Assembly (NCBI GenBank): GCA_001510135.1
Contig: LFER01000002.1
Location: forward strand, 52,988 to 116,987
DNA: 64,000 nt
Source of the DNA: Alphaproteobacteria bacterium casp-alpha6
GTDB taxonomy: Bacteria; Pseudomonadota; Alphaproteobacteria; Rhodobacterales; Rhodobacteraceae
Direction: 5' to 3'
Position numbers and translations under genes: made by a program. This document shows, one piece after another, positions 36,667 through 45,293 of the stretch. The notes under the pieces were generated by a model, which saw nothing but the letters and a program-made list of their open reading frames with translations, was not told the origin of the DNA and made no database searches. The stretch's first letter is position 1. Each line of letters opens with the position of its first letter.

Positions 36667-38217
36667 CGTCTTGATCCTAAAGTCGCTTTACTGTCGAAAA
36701 ACCAAAGTACTGCGCATGCGGTTGTTATCGGTGCGGGTATTGGTGGGCTTGGTGCTGCAATGCGTCTTGGGGCCAAAGGCTATCGTGTCAGCGTCATTGA
36801 TCGCCTTGATCGTTTGGGGGGGCGGGGCTCTTCCATTTCCAAAGATGGACATCGCTTTGATTTAGGGCCGACAATTATCACTGTGCCAGAGGTTTTTCGC
36901 CAGCTTTGGCGTGATTGTGGGCGTGATTTTGACAAAGAAGTTGATTTGCGCCCCTGCGATCCTTTCTATGAAATCCGGTGGCGTGACGGGACAAAATTCC
37001 GCCTTCTGCCCGATGAACAGGATATGGATAATGAAATCAGGCGGCTGTTTCCCTCCGATTTCAATGGATATCAGAAATTTCTAAAAGATAGCGAGGCGCG
37101 GTATGCGTTTGGCTTTGAAGGCATGGGGCGAAAGCCGATGAACAAACTGTGGGATCTGATCAAGGAACTCCCCGGTTTTGCAATGCTGCGCGCGGATCGC
37201 TCTGTCTATGCCCATGTGGCCAAAAGGGTACGCGACCCTCGCCTGCGTATGGCGTTGTCGTTTCATCCGCTCTTTATCGGCGGGGATCCTGTGAATGTCA
37301 CGTCGATGTATATTCTTGTGTCTCATCTCGAACGCGCCTTTGGGGTGCATTATGCCATGGGCGGTGTTCAGGCGCTTGCCGATGCGATGGGCAAAGTGAT
37401 CGAAGAACAGGGAGGCACGCTGCGCCTGGGCGAAGAGGTGGATGAAATCATCACAAGCGGGCGGCAGGTGCGCGGCGTGAAAACCAAAGGCGGGCATATC
37501 GTTTCTGCGGATCTCGTCGTGTCCAATGCGGATCCGGGGTTCACCTATGGCCATTTGCTGCGCAAGCGGCAGAAAACACGCTGGAGCGATCCGCGCATGA
37601 AAAAGGCGCGCTGGTCGATGGGGTTGTTTGTCTGGTATTTCGGTACCAAAGGCACCGCCGAGATGTGGAAAGATGTGGGCCATCACACAATTATCAACGG
37701 ACCGCGCTATCGCGGATTGCTGAGGGATATTTTTCAGAAACGCCATTTGGCAGAGGATATGTCGATCTACCTTCATCGTCCCTCTGTGACAGACCCAAGT
37801 GTCGCACCAGATGGCGATGATACCTTTTATGCCCTCTCACCCGTTCCCAATTTAGTGGGCAACACACCTGTCGATTGGGCCAAAGAAATCGAACCCTACC
37901 GCCAGAAATTGGCCCGTGTGCTCGAAGAGCAGGCAATCCCGGGGTTTGAAAAATACCTGTCAACTTCAGAAATTTTCACGCCTGAAACCTTTAAGACCCG
38001 ATACCTTAGCCCTTATGGTGCTGGGTTTTCGCTAGAGCCGCGGATTTTTCAATCTGCCTGGTTTCGCCCCCATAACATCAGCGAAGAATTCGAAGGCCTA
38101 TACCTTGTCGGTGCCGGCACACATCCGGGGGCCGGCGTGCCAAGCGTGGTCACGTCTTCAGAAGTGCTCAACCAACTGGTTCCCGATGCTGCAGATTGGA
38201 TCAGAGCCCATGATTGA
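36661..38217 (+). CDS. crtI: Phytoene desaturase CrtI
   Basis: A 518-residue FAD-dependent desaturase with the dinucleotide fold GAGIGGLGAAMRLGAKG, RLGGRGSSISKDGHRFDLGPTIIT and the C-terminal FAD motif GLYLVGAGTHPGAGVPSV. The Rhodobacter type performs three desaturations, phytoene to neurosporene, feeding spheroidene; the four-step type would give lycopene, which sequence alone does not settle. It starts the crtIB-tspO strand, under the tandem PpsR boxes; crtB overlaps its 3' end. Confidence 0.96.
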   Translation: MTRLDPKVALLSKNQSTAHAVVIGAGIGGLGAAMRLGAKGYRVSVIDRLDRLGGRGSSISKDGHRFDLGPTIITVPEVFRQLWRDCGRDFDKEVDLRPCDPFYEIRWRDGTKFRLLPDEQDMDNEIRRLFPSDFNGYQKFLKDSEARYAFGFEGMGRKPMNKLWDLIKELPGFAMLRADRSVYAHVAKRVRDPRLRMALSFHPLFIGGDPVNVTSMYILVSHLERAFGVHYAMGGVQALADAMGKVIEEQGGTLRLGEEVDEIITSGRQVRGVKTKGGHIVSADLVVSNADPGFTYGHLLRKRQKTRWSDPRMKKARWSMGLFVWYFGTKGTAEMWKDVGHHTIINGPRYRGLLRDIFQKRHLAEDMSIYLHRPSVTDPSVAPDGDDTFYALSPVPNLVGNTPVDWAKEIEPYRQKLARVLEEQAIPGFEKYLSTSEIFTPETFKTRYLSPYGAGFSLEPRIFQSAWFRPHNISEEFEGLYLVGAGTHPGAGVPSVVTSSEVLNQLVPDAADWIRAHD

Positions 38218-39223
38218 TCCCAAAGATATGGCCTATTGCGAAGAGTCGATCCGCCATGGGTCCCTATCTTTTCATGCCGCATCCAAAGCTCTGCCAAAAA
38301 GCGTGCGCAATCCTGCGCTGGCGCTTTATGCCTTTTGCCGTCTTGCAGATGACGAAGTTGACCTTAAGGCAGACAAACTTCCTGCTTTGAAAGCCTTGCA
38401 GGCGCGGATGGACGCGGCCTATGCCGGCAATCCGCTTGATACGCCTGTAGATCGCGCCTTTGCTTCGATGGTAAAAGACACCGCCATGCCCAAAGCTCTA
38501 CCGCAAGCGCTCTTGGAAGGGCTCGAATGGGATGCAGAGGGGCGGAGATATGAAACCCTATCTGGTGTCATTGCATATTCTGCGCGCGTGGCGGCAGCCG
38601 TGGGCGTCATGATGTGCGTTCTAATGGGCGTAAGGGATCGTAATGCGCTTGCGCGGGCCTGTGATCTTGGTGTCGCGATGCAATTAACCAATATCGCGCG
38701 AGATATCGGGGAAGATGCATTGGAAAACCGGCTGTACATTCCGCAAGAGTGGTTGAGAGAAGCGGGAATTTCTGAAGAGGACTTCCTCAAACATCCAAAG
38801 CCGACCAAAGCGGTACGGCAAATGGTGCGGCGCCTTGTGGTGGAAAGTGAACGTCTTTATTTGCGCTCTGAGGCGGGGATCACCCGTTTGCCTGTGACGT
38901 GCCGGCCAGGGATTTTTGCTGCGCGGTTTATCTATGCTGGCATAGCGGGCGTTATTCGGGATCAAAGCTATCAGACCATCACCACACGCGCGCGCACCAC
39001 CAATGCTCAAAAATTTGGTTGGCTAGGTCTGTCGATGTTACGGTCGTTTTCTGGAATGATGATGCCACAATCCGCCGTGATCTATGCAAAACCCCTTCCC
39101 GAAGTGGAATTCCTTGTCGATGCGGCAACAGAGGGGGTGGCCGAAAAACGGGAATGGAGCGATAAATTTTTTGATCCTATAGAACAGTTACGCAATGCAG
39201 ACGCGCAAAAACATACCGCTTGA
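38210..39223 (+). CDS. crtB: Phytoene synthase CrtB
   Basis: A 337-residue trans-prenyltransferase of the squalene/phytoene synthase family, with the two aspartate-rich metal sites LADDEVDL (near residue 47) and ARDIGEDALENRLYIP (near residue 170), and the LTNIARDIGED signature. It condenses two GGPP to phytoene. ATG at 38210 overlaps the crtI stop by 8 bases; the frame extends further upstream only inside crtI. tspO follows after 34 bases. Confidence 0.95.
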   Translation: MIDPKDMAYCEESIRHGSLSFHAASKALPKSVRNPALALYAFCRLADDEVDLKADKLPALKALQARMDAAYAGNPLDTPVDRAFASMVKDTAMPKALPQALLEGLEWDAEGRRYETLSGVIAYSARVAAAVGVMMCVLMGVRDRNALARACDLGVAMQLTNIARDIGEDALENRLYIPQEWLREAGISEEDFLKHPKPTKAVRQMVRRLVVESERLYLRSEAGITRLPVTCRPGIFAARFIYAGIAGVIRDQSYQTITTRARTTNAQKFGWLGLSMLRSFSGMMMPQSAVIYAKPLPEVEFLVDAATEGVAEKREWSDKFFDPIEQLRNADAQKHTA

Positions 39224-39257
39224 ATATGGGAAGCGACAGAATTAGGGGATTTCTAGA

Positions 39258-39722
39258 ATGATCTTACTGTTCTTTATATTCTTGGCGGCTTGTTTTGCAG
39301 CAGGCGCAACAGGTGGGCTTTTCCCGACGGGTGAGTGGTATAAGGGTCTTAACAAACCTTCTTGGACGCCACCGGATTGGATGTTTCCAGTTGCTTGGAC
39401 AACGCTTTATCTATGTATGTCCTATTCTGCGGCACTTGTTGCAAGCGCTCCTGACGGAGGCATGGGTCTTGCATTTTGGGCATTGCAAATTGCGCTCAAT
39501 ACGCTTTGGACGCCGGTCTTTTTCGGTTTGCGCAGGATAAAGCTTGGATTTTATATTCTGATCGCCCTCTGGATTGCGGTTGCTGCCACCATGGTCAGTT
39601 TTTTCGCTGTGAACCTGCTGGCAGGAATTTTGTTTGTGCCTTACCTCATTTGGGTCACTGTCGCTGGCGCATTGAATTTTGCAGTATGGCGCTTAAACCC
39701 TGAAGAAGCCGCACTTAGCTGA
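39258..39722 (+). CDS. tspO: TspO/MBR tryptophan-rich sensory protein
   Basis: A 154-residue protein with five membrane helices and the TspO pattern: GEWYKGLNKPSWTPPDWMF and the N-x-x-W-T-P-V-F-F motif (NTLWTPVFFGLRR). In Rhodobacter sphaeroides TspO sits in the outer membrane and, together with oxygen, dampens photosynthesis gene expression, probably via tetrapyrrole export. Same site in the cluster as in Rhodobacter (ORF160 in R. capsulatus). Its last bases overlap the convergent crtC by 8. Confidence 0.93.
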   Translation: MILLFFIFLAACFAAGATGGLFPTGEWYKGLNKPSWTPPDWMFPVAWTTLYLCMSYSAALVASAPDGGMGLAFWALQIALNTLWTPVFFGLRRIKLGFYILIALWIAVAATMVSFFAVNLLAGILFVPYLIWVTVAGALNFAVWRLNPEEAALS

Positions 39723-40557
39723 ACCGCCACCGTGCGCGGCGCGGCACTCTGACTGCGAGCATGGGTTTCAAGAGAGGGTTGCGAAAACGCACCAGATCCA
39801 ACGCTTCGTGGACACCCACTGTTTCAACACCGTCAAGCTGCGTTTTGACTGCGGAGCGGCTGTAAAAAGGGGCATCCAGCATATTTTTGACCTGCCGTGG
39901 TTGATATCCCGCATCCGCGCGGGTTTCGCGGGCAACCGCCCATAGGCTGCGTTTCAGGCGCGCCTTGGGGGGCAGGGGCATTTCGCTCGCATGTCCCTTT
40001 TCATCAAATTGGACGGCGGCCGCCAATTTGCTGCCGTTTAACCGCGTGGCATCGTAAAAACAGGTGCTTCCCCCTTGGGTCGGGTATCGTCCCCATGTCC
40101 AATAGGAAAAATCCTCTTCCAAGGCGCGGGTGCCAAAATTGGCGTCAAAATACCCGTGTCCCTCCCATTGCCAGCCTTTGCTGTTGAGATCCACGCTGAT
40201 GCGTGACGTTGGGGCAAATGGGCGCCAGATATGCGCACCGTCGGTGGTCAGCGGCAATTCGACGTCTGTAACTGCAGAGGGAGTGACAATGATCTGACCC
40301 TTAACCCGCGAAATCAATGGTGGAGAACCAATTTCGTTCACGTCGATGATCAAATGATCCCCATTCCATCGCATAGAAGACGGGCCCACCTGAAGCGTCG
40401 ATGGAGACTGGCGTAACGCGCTTTGCCCGCGGTCCGTCATTGTGAAACGCCCGCCGGGCCCATAGGTGGCCACATTGATGCAGACATGATTTTCGGGGTT
40501 TTTACGGCCTGACCACCGATACCAAGGCGAAAAGACGGACCCTATGAATCCGATGAT
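39715..40557 (-). CDS. crtC: Hydroxyneurosporene/carotenoid 1,2-hydratase CrtC (no normal start codon)
   Basis: About 280 residues if read from 40557, close to the usual Rhodobacter length. Conserved blocks include FIGSVFSPWYRWSGRKNPENH, GPGGRFTMTDRGQSALRQSP, GHGYFDANFGTRALE and FSYWTWGR. It hydrates neurosporene to hydroxyneurosporene. The Rhodobacter start M-I-A-F-I-G aligns with I-I-G-F-I-G here (codons ATC-ATC); yet the frame continues upstream into crtD with a stretch (GYAWWYVDG) that resembles longer family members. No ATG, GTG or TTG occurs in frame between 40932 and 40476, so the real start is unsettled; the GTG near 40475 would cut conserved residues. It overlaps the crtD 3' end by 16 bases or more, which suggests translational coupling. 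Confidence 0.85.
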   Translation of the reverse strand: MIGFIGSVFSPWYRWSGRKNPENHVCINVATYGPGGRFTMTDRGQSALRQSPSTLQVGPSSMRWNGDHLIIDVNEIGSPPLISRVKGQIIVTPSAVTDVELPLTTDGAHIWRPFAPTSRISVDLNSKGWQWEGHGYFDANFGTRALEEDFSYWTWGRYPTQGGSTCFYDATRLNGSKLAAAVQFDEKGHASEMPLPPKARLKRSLWAVARETRADAGYQPRQVKNMLDAPFYSRSAVKTQLDGVETVGVHEALDLVRFRNPLLKPMLAVRVPRRARWRFS

Positions 40558-42134
40558 CGAAATTGCGCGTTCTGTTGTGTCACTGATGCCATCGACATAC
40601 CACCAAGCGTAGCCATTTGGGGGGACGGCGATGTTGAAATTCGGTCCTTCAAGATCGCCTCGACTGCGTGCCGTGCGGAGAGTGTTGCCATAGGAACCCC
40701 CGCGCCCGGATGTGTTCCGCCGCCCGTCAGGTATAGCCCCATTATTTTCGTGCGACTTGTTGGACGACGGAAGGCCGCTGTCAGCCCATGTGGGCTCTGC
40801 CCGTAAAGCGATCCGTCCGAGGCTGGAAACATCTTTTCGAAATCCTTCGGTGTCGTAAGGGCCATTTCTGTGGGCTGAGGAGTGAAGGTCAGTCCGAAAC
40901 GTTCCAGCGTTTTCATAGTTAACGTCCGGCATGTTTCGAACTCCTCTTTGACGGGACGTGCCCGCGATACAGGCGGGGCGTTGAGTATAATTTCAAAGCG
41001 TTCTCTTTCTGGGTAGCCGGCATTTAGACCGCGATCCTGGGCGCACACATAGATTGTCGGTTCACTGGGCATGCGCCCAGCTTTGATATCATCGAATTCT
41101 GATTTTGGATTGGATGCAAAAAAAACATTATGACGGATCAGGTCCGGCCCATTTGCCTGTGCTTCAAAACTCCAGACGCGGGCAGAAAGACTGCGTTCAT
41201 CCTCAAGGCATTCTTTTGCGACTTCTTTGAATTCAGGCCCTAACTCACCTGTCGCCAATGCTCTGGGATCTCCGTTGAAGACAACGATATTGGCGATCCT
41301 TTGCTCTCCATTTTCCAAGAGAACACCTGTCGCATGCCCGTCTTGGAGCAATATCCGCTTGACCTTGGTATTGAAGACAAATTCTGCGTGGCGTTCTTTG
41401 GCAAGATTCATCAGCTTTTGCGCCAGAAGGTGCATGCCACCCTGAATGCCCCAAACACCTTTTGCTTCGGCCTGCCAGATTAGGGAAAGAAGCGCTGGCG
41501 ATCCATAAGGTGATCCGCCCACATATGTGGCGTACCGTCCAAATAGTTGTGCGAGCCTCGGATCTGAGAATTGTTGTGCCAGTTTGCTTGCCATCGTATG
41601 GAGCGGCGCAATATCTCTGGCGAGCGAGGGACGCTTTATCATCAGCTTCGCCATATCCCATTGTGATGGTTCGCTCGTCTGCATCATCGGAATGTCCAAG
41701 GCTTCGAACAAGCGTTTGGTTTTCTGGAAGAACTTTTGAAACTCTTTGAAACTGGTCAATCCTGCGAATTCGTATATCGCCTGCTGGGACGTTTCATAAT
41801 CATCAAATAGATCAAGCGTTGATCCATCCGGCCACCAATGCCGCGCCAGTATTTTCTGGCGTATCAGCATAAGATGTTTGTCCAACGGTTCACCGATCGA
41901 TTTGAAAAGCTCGTCAAACACCGGCCGCATCGTCAAAACAGTCGGCCCGGCATCAATTGGGCCTGCAGAAGATGGCAGTGCCCGCATCTTCCCACCCGGA
42001 GCGTCATGCTGTTCAAGAACAGTGACAGAATAACCTTCATGAGCCAGCCGTACGGCAACCGCGAGCCCGGCAATACCAGAGCCTACAACAATTACCTGAC
42101 CTTTGGATCTGTTTTGAATTACGGATAAGTTCAT
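40542..42134 (-). CDS. crtD: Methoxyneurosporene/hydroxyneurosporene dehydrogenase CrtD
   Basis: A 530-residue FAD-dependent desaturase with the dinucleotide fold GSGIAGLAVAVRLAHEG, DAPGGKMRAL and the C-terminal GGGTHPGAGVPMATLSA; the sister of crtI, about half identical in pattern at both ends. It makes the C-3,4 double bond in spheroidene formation. The last 35 residues (from about STSPSPQMATLGG) run into the crtC start region. ATG at 42134; upstream are the tandem PpsR boxes shared with crtE. Confidence 0.95.
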   Translation of the reverse strand: MNLSVIQNRSKGQVIVVGSGIAGLAVAVRLAHEGYSVTVLEQHDAPGGKMRALPSSAGPIDAGPTVLTMRPVFDELFKSIGEPLDKHLMLIRQKILARHWWPDGSTLDLFDDYETSQQAIYEFAGLTSFKEFQKFFQKTKRLFEALDIPMMQTSEPSQWDMAKLMIKRPSLARDIAPLHTMASKLAQQFSDPRLAQLFGRYATYVGGSPYGSPALLSLIWQAEAKGVWGIQGGMHLLAQKLMNLAKERHAEFVFNTKVKRILLQDGHATGVLLENGEQRIANIVVFNGDPRALATGELGPEFKEVAKECLEDERSLSARVWSFEAQANGPDLIRHNVFFASNPKSEFDDIKAGRMPSEPTIYVCAQDRGLNAGYPERERFEIILNAPPVSRARPVKEEFETCRTLTMKTLERFGLTFTPQPTEMALTTPKDFEKMFPASDGSLYGQSPHGLTAAFRRPTSRTKIMGLYLTGGGTHPGAGVPMATLSARHAVEAILKDRISTSPSPQMATLGGMSMASVTQQNAQFRSSDS

Positions 42135-42142
42135 AATTCAAT

Positions 42143-42160
42143 TGTTGACTCATTCTTACA
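42143..42160. promoter_or_regulatory. PpsR/CrtJ box 1, crtD-crtE
   Basis: TGT-TGACTCATTCTT-ACA, a perfect box, 8 bases from the crtD start. A TTGACT (42145-42150) that could be a -35 element for crtE lies inside it. Confidence 0.8.
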
Positions 42161-42163
42161 ATG

Positions 42164-42181
42164 TGTCCAGTATGATTTACA
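42164..42181. promoter_or_regulatory. PpsR/CrtJ box 2, crtD-crtE
   Basis: TGT-CCAGTATGATTT-ACA, only 3 bases after box 1, so the two centres are 21 bases apart instead of the 25-26 at the other two pairs. It overlaps a TATGAT that could be the crtE -10. Confidence 0.75.
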
Positions 42182-42197
42182 CACAAGCGTCAACTAT

Positions 42198-43097
42198 ATG
42201 GTACATATTTTGGAAAAATTGCCAAAAAACAGTCTCTTTGGACGCATTGAAGACGCGATGATCAGGGCGCTTGCGCTTTCCCGGTCGACTGAGGCCCCTG
42301 AAAAGCTCTTGTCTGCTTTACAATATGCAACCTTTCCGGGAGGTGCGAGGATCAGGCCGACAATTCTAACCTCCGTGGCTATGGCGTGCGGCGATGATCA
42401 GCCAAAATTGACCGATGCAGCCGCTGCCGCGCTTGAACTGATCCATTGTGCCAGTTTGGTTCACGATGATCTTCCCTGTTTTGACAATGCGGATGTTCGT
42501 CGTGGAAAGGCCGCGGTGCACCGCGCCTATTCTGAGCCTTTAGCTGTGCTGACAGGAGACAGCCTGATTGTGCTTGCCTTTGCTGTGCTCGCTTCTGTTC
42601 CAAACGCAGATTGTGCCCGCGCAATGACCCTTGTGCGGATCCTTGCGCGCCAGACGGGAATGCCCAACGGCATCTGCGCCGGTCAGGGGTGGGAGAGTGA
42701 AGATAAGATTGATCTCTCTGCATACCATCGTTCCAAGACAGGTGCGCTTTTCGTTGCGGCAACACAGATGGGGGCGGTTGCTGCGGGTCAGGATGCCGAA
42801 CCTTGGTACGAGTTGGGCGCACGAATCGGTGAGGCGTTTCAGGTTGCCGACGATCTGCGCGATGTGATGTTCAGCGAAGAAGAACTGGGAAAACCTGCGG
42901 GTCAGGACAGTCTTCATTCCAGACCAAATGCAGTTGCGCAATTGGGTGTAGACGGAGCGAAGTCCCGGCTCAAAGACATTCTTGCCGGGGCAATTGCATC
43001 CATTCCATCTTGCCCGGGTGAAGCACAACTTGCCCAGATGGTGACCTTGCAGGCAAAGAAAATCATGCCGGACGTTAAGACGCCCTCTGAGGTTTAG
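42198..43097 (+). CDS. crtE: Geranylgeranyl diphosphate synthase CrtE
   Basis: A 299-residue polyprenyl synthase with the first aspartate-rich motif HDDLPCFDNADVRRGK and second QVADDLRD, plus FPGGARIRPTIL, typical of Rhodobacter CrtE. It makes GGPP for carotenoids and for the bacteriochlorophyll tail. ATG at 42198 has no strong ribosome site, but the next in-frame starts would cut the conserved helix. Divergent from crtD; crtF follows after 2 bases. Confidence 0.95.
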   Translation: MVHILEKLPKNSLFGRIEDAMIRALALSRSTEAPEKLLSALQYATFPGGARIRPTILTSVAMACGDDQPKLTDAAAAALELIHCASLVHDDLPCFDNADVRRGKAAVHRAYSEPLAVLTGDSLIVLAFAVLASVPNADCARAMTLVRILARQTGMPNGICAGQGWESEDKIDLSAYHRSKTGALFVAATQMGAVAAGQDAEPWYELGARIGEAFQVADDLRDVMFSEEELGKPAGQDSLHSRPNAVAQLGVDGAKSRLKDILAGAIASIPSCPGEAQLAQMVTLQAKKIMPDVKTPSEV

Positions 43098-43099
43098 AG

Positions 43100-44233
43100 A
43101 TGTCTGCCATCCATTCTCATCCCCATCGGCGCGCTCCGGCCCTGTCTCGGCTATGGGATTTTAACGGACTGTTTTCCAATGATAAATTTCAGGCATGGGT
43201 GAGTAACATTCCCGTGCTCAGACGGATTGCCCGCGCAGAGGGGGAGGCTATTTTTGATCTGATCATGGGGTTTGTGAACGCACAGGTTCTTTGGGCTTTG
43301 GTGGAGCTGCGGATTTTGAACTCTTTGTTGGACGGACCAAAGCAGATTGCAGAAATTTCTTCGGCCGCAGCCCTTTCCCCTGAGCGTGCAGAAATTTTAA
43401 TGAACGGCGCAACGGCGCTTGGTTTAACAAAAAGGCGTGCAAACGGGGTTTATGCACTGCGCCGCAAAGGGGCGTCTTTGCTTGGGGTTCCGGGTCTGAC
43501 GGATATGATCCGTCATCATGCCCATTTTTACCGTGACATGGCAGATCCAGTAGCCTTATTGCGCGATGAGGTGGATACAGAATTGTCCCATTTTTGGCCT
43601 TATGTTTTCGGGGCCTCCGATAGCGCTCCGATGCAGGTCACGGAAAATTATTCAAATCTTATGGCCGCATCTCAAAAATTGGTGGCCCATGATACTTTGA
43701 AAATGGTGACCTTTCGCTCAGGAAACGCCATCTTGGATGTTGGTGGTGGGACCGGCAATTTTGCGATTGAACTGGCCCGAAAATTTACCGATGTCCGTGT
43801 CAGCGTCTTTGATCTGCCGCAGGTCAAACCTGCCGCTGATGCGCATCTTTCGGCAAAAGGGTTTTCAGACAGGATTACTTTTCAGTCGGGGTCTTTTCGT
43901 GATGAACCGCTGCCCTTGGGATATGATGCGATCACATTAATCAGGGTCCTTTATGATCATTCAGACAGCACGATAATGGATCTTTTGAAGCGGGCATATG
44001 ATGCGCTTTCAGAGGGGGGACGGCTGATCGTGTCTGAACCTATGAGCGGCGGGGACAAGCCGCATCGGGCAGGCGATGTGTATTTTGCATTTTACACAAT
44101 GGCCATGCGAACAGGTAAGGCCCGCAGCGCGAATCAAATCGCACAGATGTGCCAAAAAATTGGATTTCGTTCTATTTTGATCCCAAAAGCACCCCGAAAA
44201 TTCATCACTTCCGCCGTCATTTGTGTAAAGTAA
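43100..44233 (+). CDS. crtF: Hydroxyneurosporene O-methyltransferase CrtF
   Basis: A 377-residue SAM-dependent O-methyltransferase: helical dimerisation N-terminal region (residues 50-130) and a Rossmann domain with ILDVGGGTGNFAIELA, and EGGRLIVSEPMSGG. It methylates demethylspheroidene/hydroxyneurosporene. The arrangement crtE-crtF, then bchC with its own PpsR boxes, follows Rhodobacter. Ribosome site GAGGTTTAGAG before ATG at 43100. Confidence 0.94.
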   Translation: MSAIHSHPHRRAPALSRLWDFNGLFSNDKFQAWVSNIPVLRRIARAEGEAIFDLIMGFVNAQVLWALVELRILNSLLDGPKQIAEISSAAALSPERAEILMNGATALGLTKRRANGVYALRRKGASLLGVPGLTDMIRHHAHFYRDMADPVALLRDEVDTELSHFWPYVFGASDSAPMQVTENYSNLMAASQKLVAHDTLKMVTFRSGNAILDVGGGTGNFAIELARKFTDVRVSVFDLPQVKPAADAHLSAKGFSDRITFQSGSFRDEPLPLGYDAITLIRVLYDHSDSTIMDLLKRAYDALSEGGRLIVSEPMSGGDKPHRAGDVYFAFYTMAMRTGKARSANQIAQMCQKIGFRSILIPKAPRKFITSAVICVK

Positions 44234-44254
44234 ATCCAACACTCCTTTTGGGTA

Positions 44255-44272
44255 TGTCTATTTTTATTGACA
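44255..44272. promoter_or_regulatory. PpsR/CrtJ box 1, bchC
   Basis: TGT-CTATTTTTATTG-ACA. Its right half contains TTGACA, a consensus -35 (44267-44272). Eight bases separate it from box 2, as in the classic bchC promoter of Rhodobacter. Confidence 0.88.
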
Positions 44273-44294
44273 GACACAACTGTCAGGTTAAACT
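44267..44294 (+). promoter_or_regulatory. bchC promoter, sigma-70 type
   Basis: TTGACA (44267-44272), a 16-base spacer, then TAAACT (44289-44294). The -35 overlaps PpsR box 1 and the -10 lies inside box 2, so bound repressor would cover both. It probably drives bchCXYZ-puf, together with read-through from crtEF. Confidence 0.7.
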
Positions 44295-44298
44295 GACA
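44281..44298. promoter_or_regulatory. PpsR/CrtJ box 2, bchC
   Basis: TGT-CAGGTTAAACTG-ACA, in which the inner bases also pair (TGTCAG...CTGACA), making it the most symmetric PpsR box in the window. Box 2 of the tandem bchC pair. Confidence 0.88.
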
Positions 44299-44351
44299 CA
44301 TATGCAATTCTGACACTTTTGGGTGAACAGGATCGACTGAGGGAGAGACCA

Positions 44352-45293
44352 TTGCAGACGCGAGCTGTCATTTTGCAAGGACCGCGTGACCTGTCGTTTG
44401 ATACGCTGGCGCTTAAGGCGCCAGAGCAAAACGACGTTGTCGTTGAAATTTCCCATTCCGCAATTTCAACTGGAACCGAAAAGCTTTTCTGGACAGGCGA
44501 CATGCCGCCTTTTCCCGGGATGGGATACCCGCTGGTGCCCGGATATGAAGCCTTTGGGGAAATTGTTGAAGCCCCTACGCAGTCAGGATTTTCCGTTGGA
44601 GATCATGTATTTGTACCTGGTGCGAATTGTTACAAGGATGCCTTTGGGCTGTTTGGAGGATCCGCGCGTCATGTTGTGACCTCTGCGGATCGTGTTAGTA
44701 AACTTGACAAAGCATTTGGCCCCCAAGGGGCCTTGCTTGCGCTCGCGGCAACGGCACGTCACGCCATGGCGGGTCTTCAAAAAACTGTGCCGGATCTGAT
44801 TGTGGGGCATGGAGTGCTTGGACGGTTGCTTGCGCGATTAACAATTGCTGCCGGTGCACCCGCACCCACCGTTTGGGAAATTGATTCTTCGCGTCAAGGC
44901 GGCGCAGAGGGATACGAGGTGATCACGCCTGATCTTGATCCGAGGCGCGATTATCAGTCGATTTATGATGCTTCCGGCAATGGATCTTTGCTCAATGAAT
45001 TGGTTAGCCGTATTGCCAAGGGCGGGGAAATTGTTTTGGCGGGCTTTTACACGCAACCGCTCAATTTCGCCTTTCCTCCGGCCTTTATGAAAGAAGCGCG
45101 CATCAGGATTGCAGCTGAATGGCAGAAAGAAGACATGATTGCCACCCGCGCTTTGATTGAAAATGGCGCCCTGTCGCTTGCGGGTCTTATTACCCATCAC
45201 ATGGCAGCAGAAGAGGCGCACAAAGCCTATCCTGTCGCCTTTGATGATCCCGCCTGTTTGAAAATGATGCTAAATTGGAAGGACGTTGCGTGA
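44352..45293 (+). CDS. bchC: Bacteriochlorophyllide a dehydrogenase BchC (TTG start)
   Basis: A 313-residue zinc-type alcohol-dehydrogenase-like (MDR) protein with [34 protein letters not shown], typical of BchC. It oxidises the 3-hydroxyethyl group late in bacteriochlorophyll a synthesis. I chose TTG at 44352 because GGGAGAG lies five bases upstream and the family N-terminus (TQAVIL) aligns with QTRAVIL; another TTG at 44319 lacks a site. It overlaps bchX as GTGA. Confidence 0.93.
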   Translation: MQTRAVILQGPRDLSFDTLALKAPEQNDVVVEISHSAISTGTEKLFWTGDMPPFPGMGYPLVPGYEAFGEIVEAPTQSGFSVGDHVFVPGANCYKDAFGLFGGSARHVVTSADRVSKLDKAFGPQGALLALAATARHAMAGLQKTVPDLIVGHGVLGRLLARLTIAAGAPAPTVWEIDSSRQGGAEGYEVITPDLDPRRDYQSIYDASGNGSLLNELVSRIAKGGEIVLAGFYTQPLNFAFPPAFMKEARIRIAAEWQKEDMIATRALIENGALSLAGLITHHMAAEEAHKAYPVAFDDPACLKMMLNWKDVA

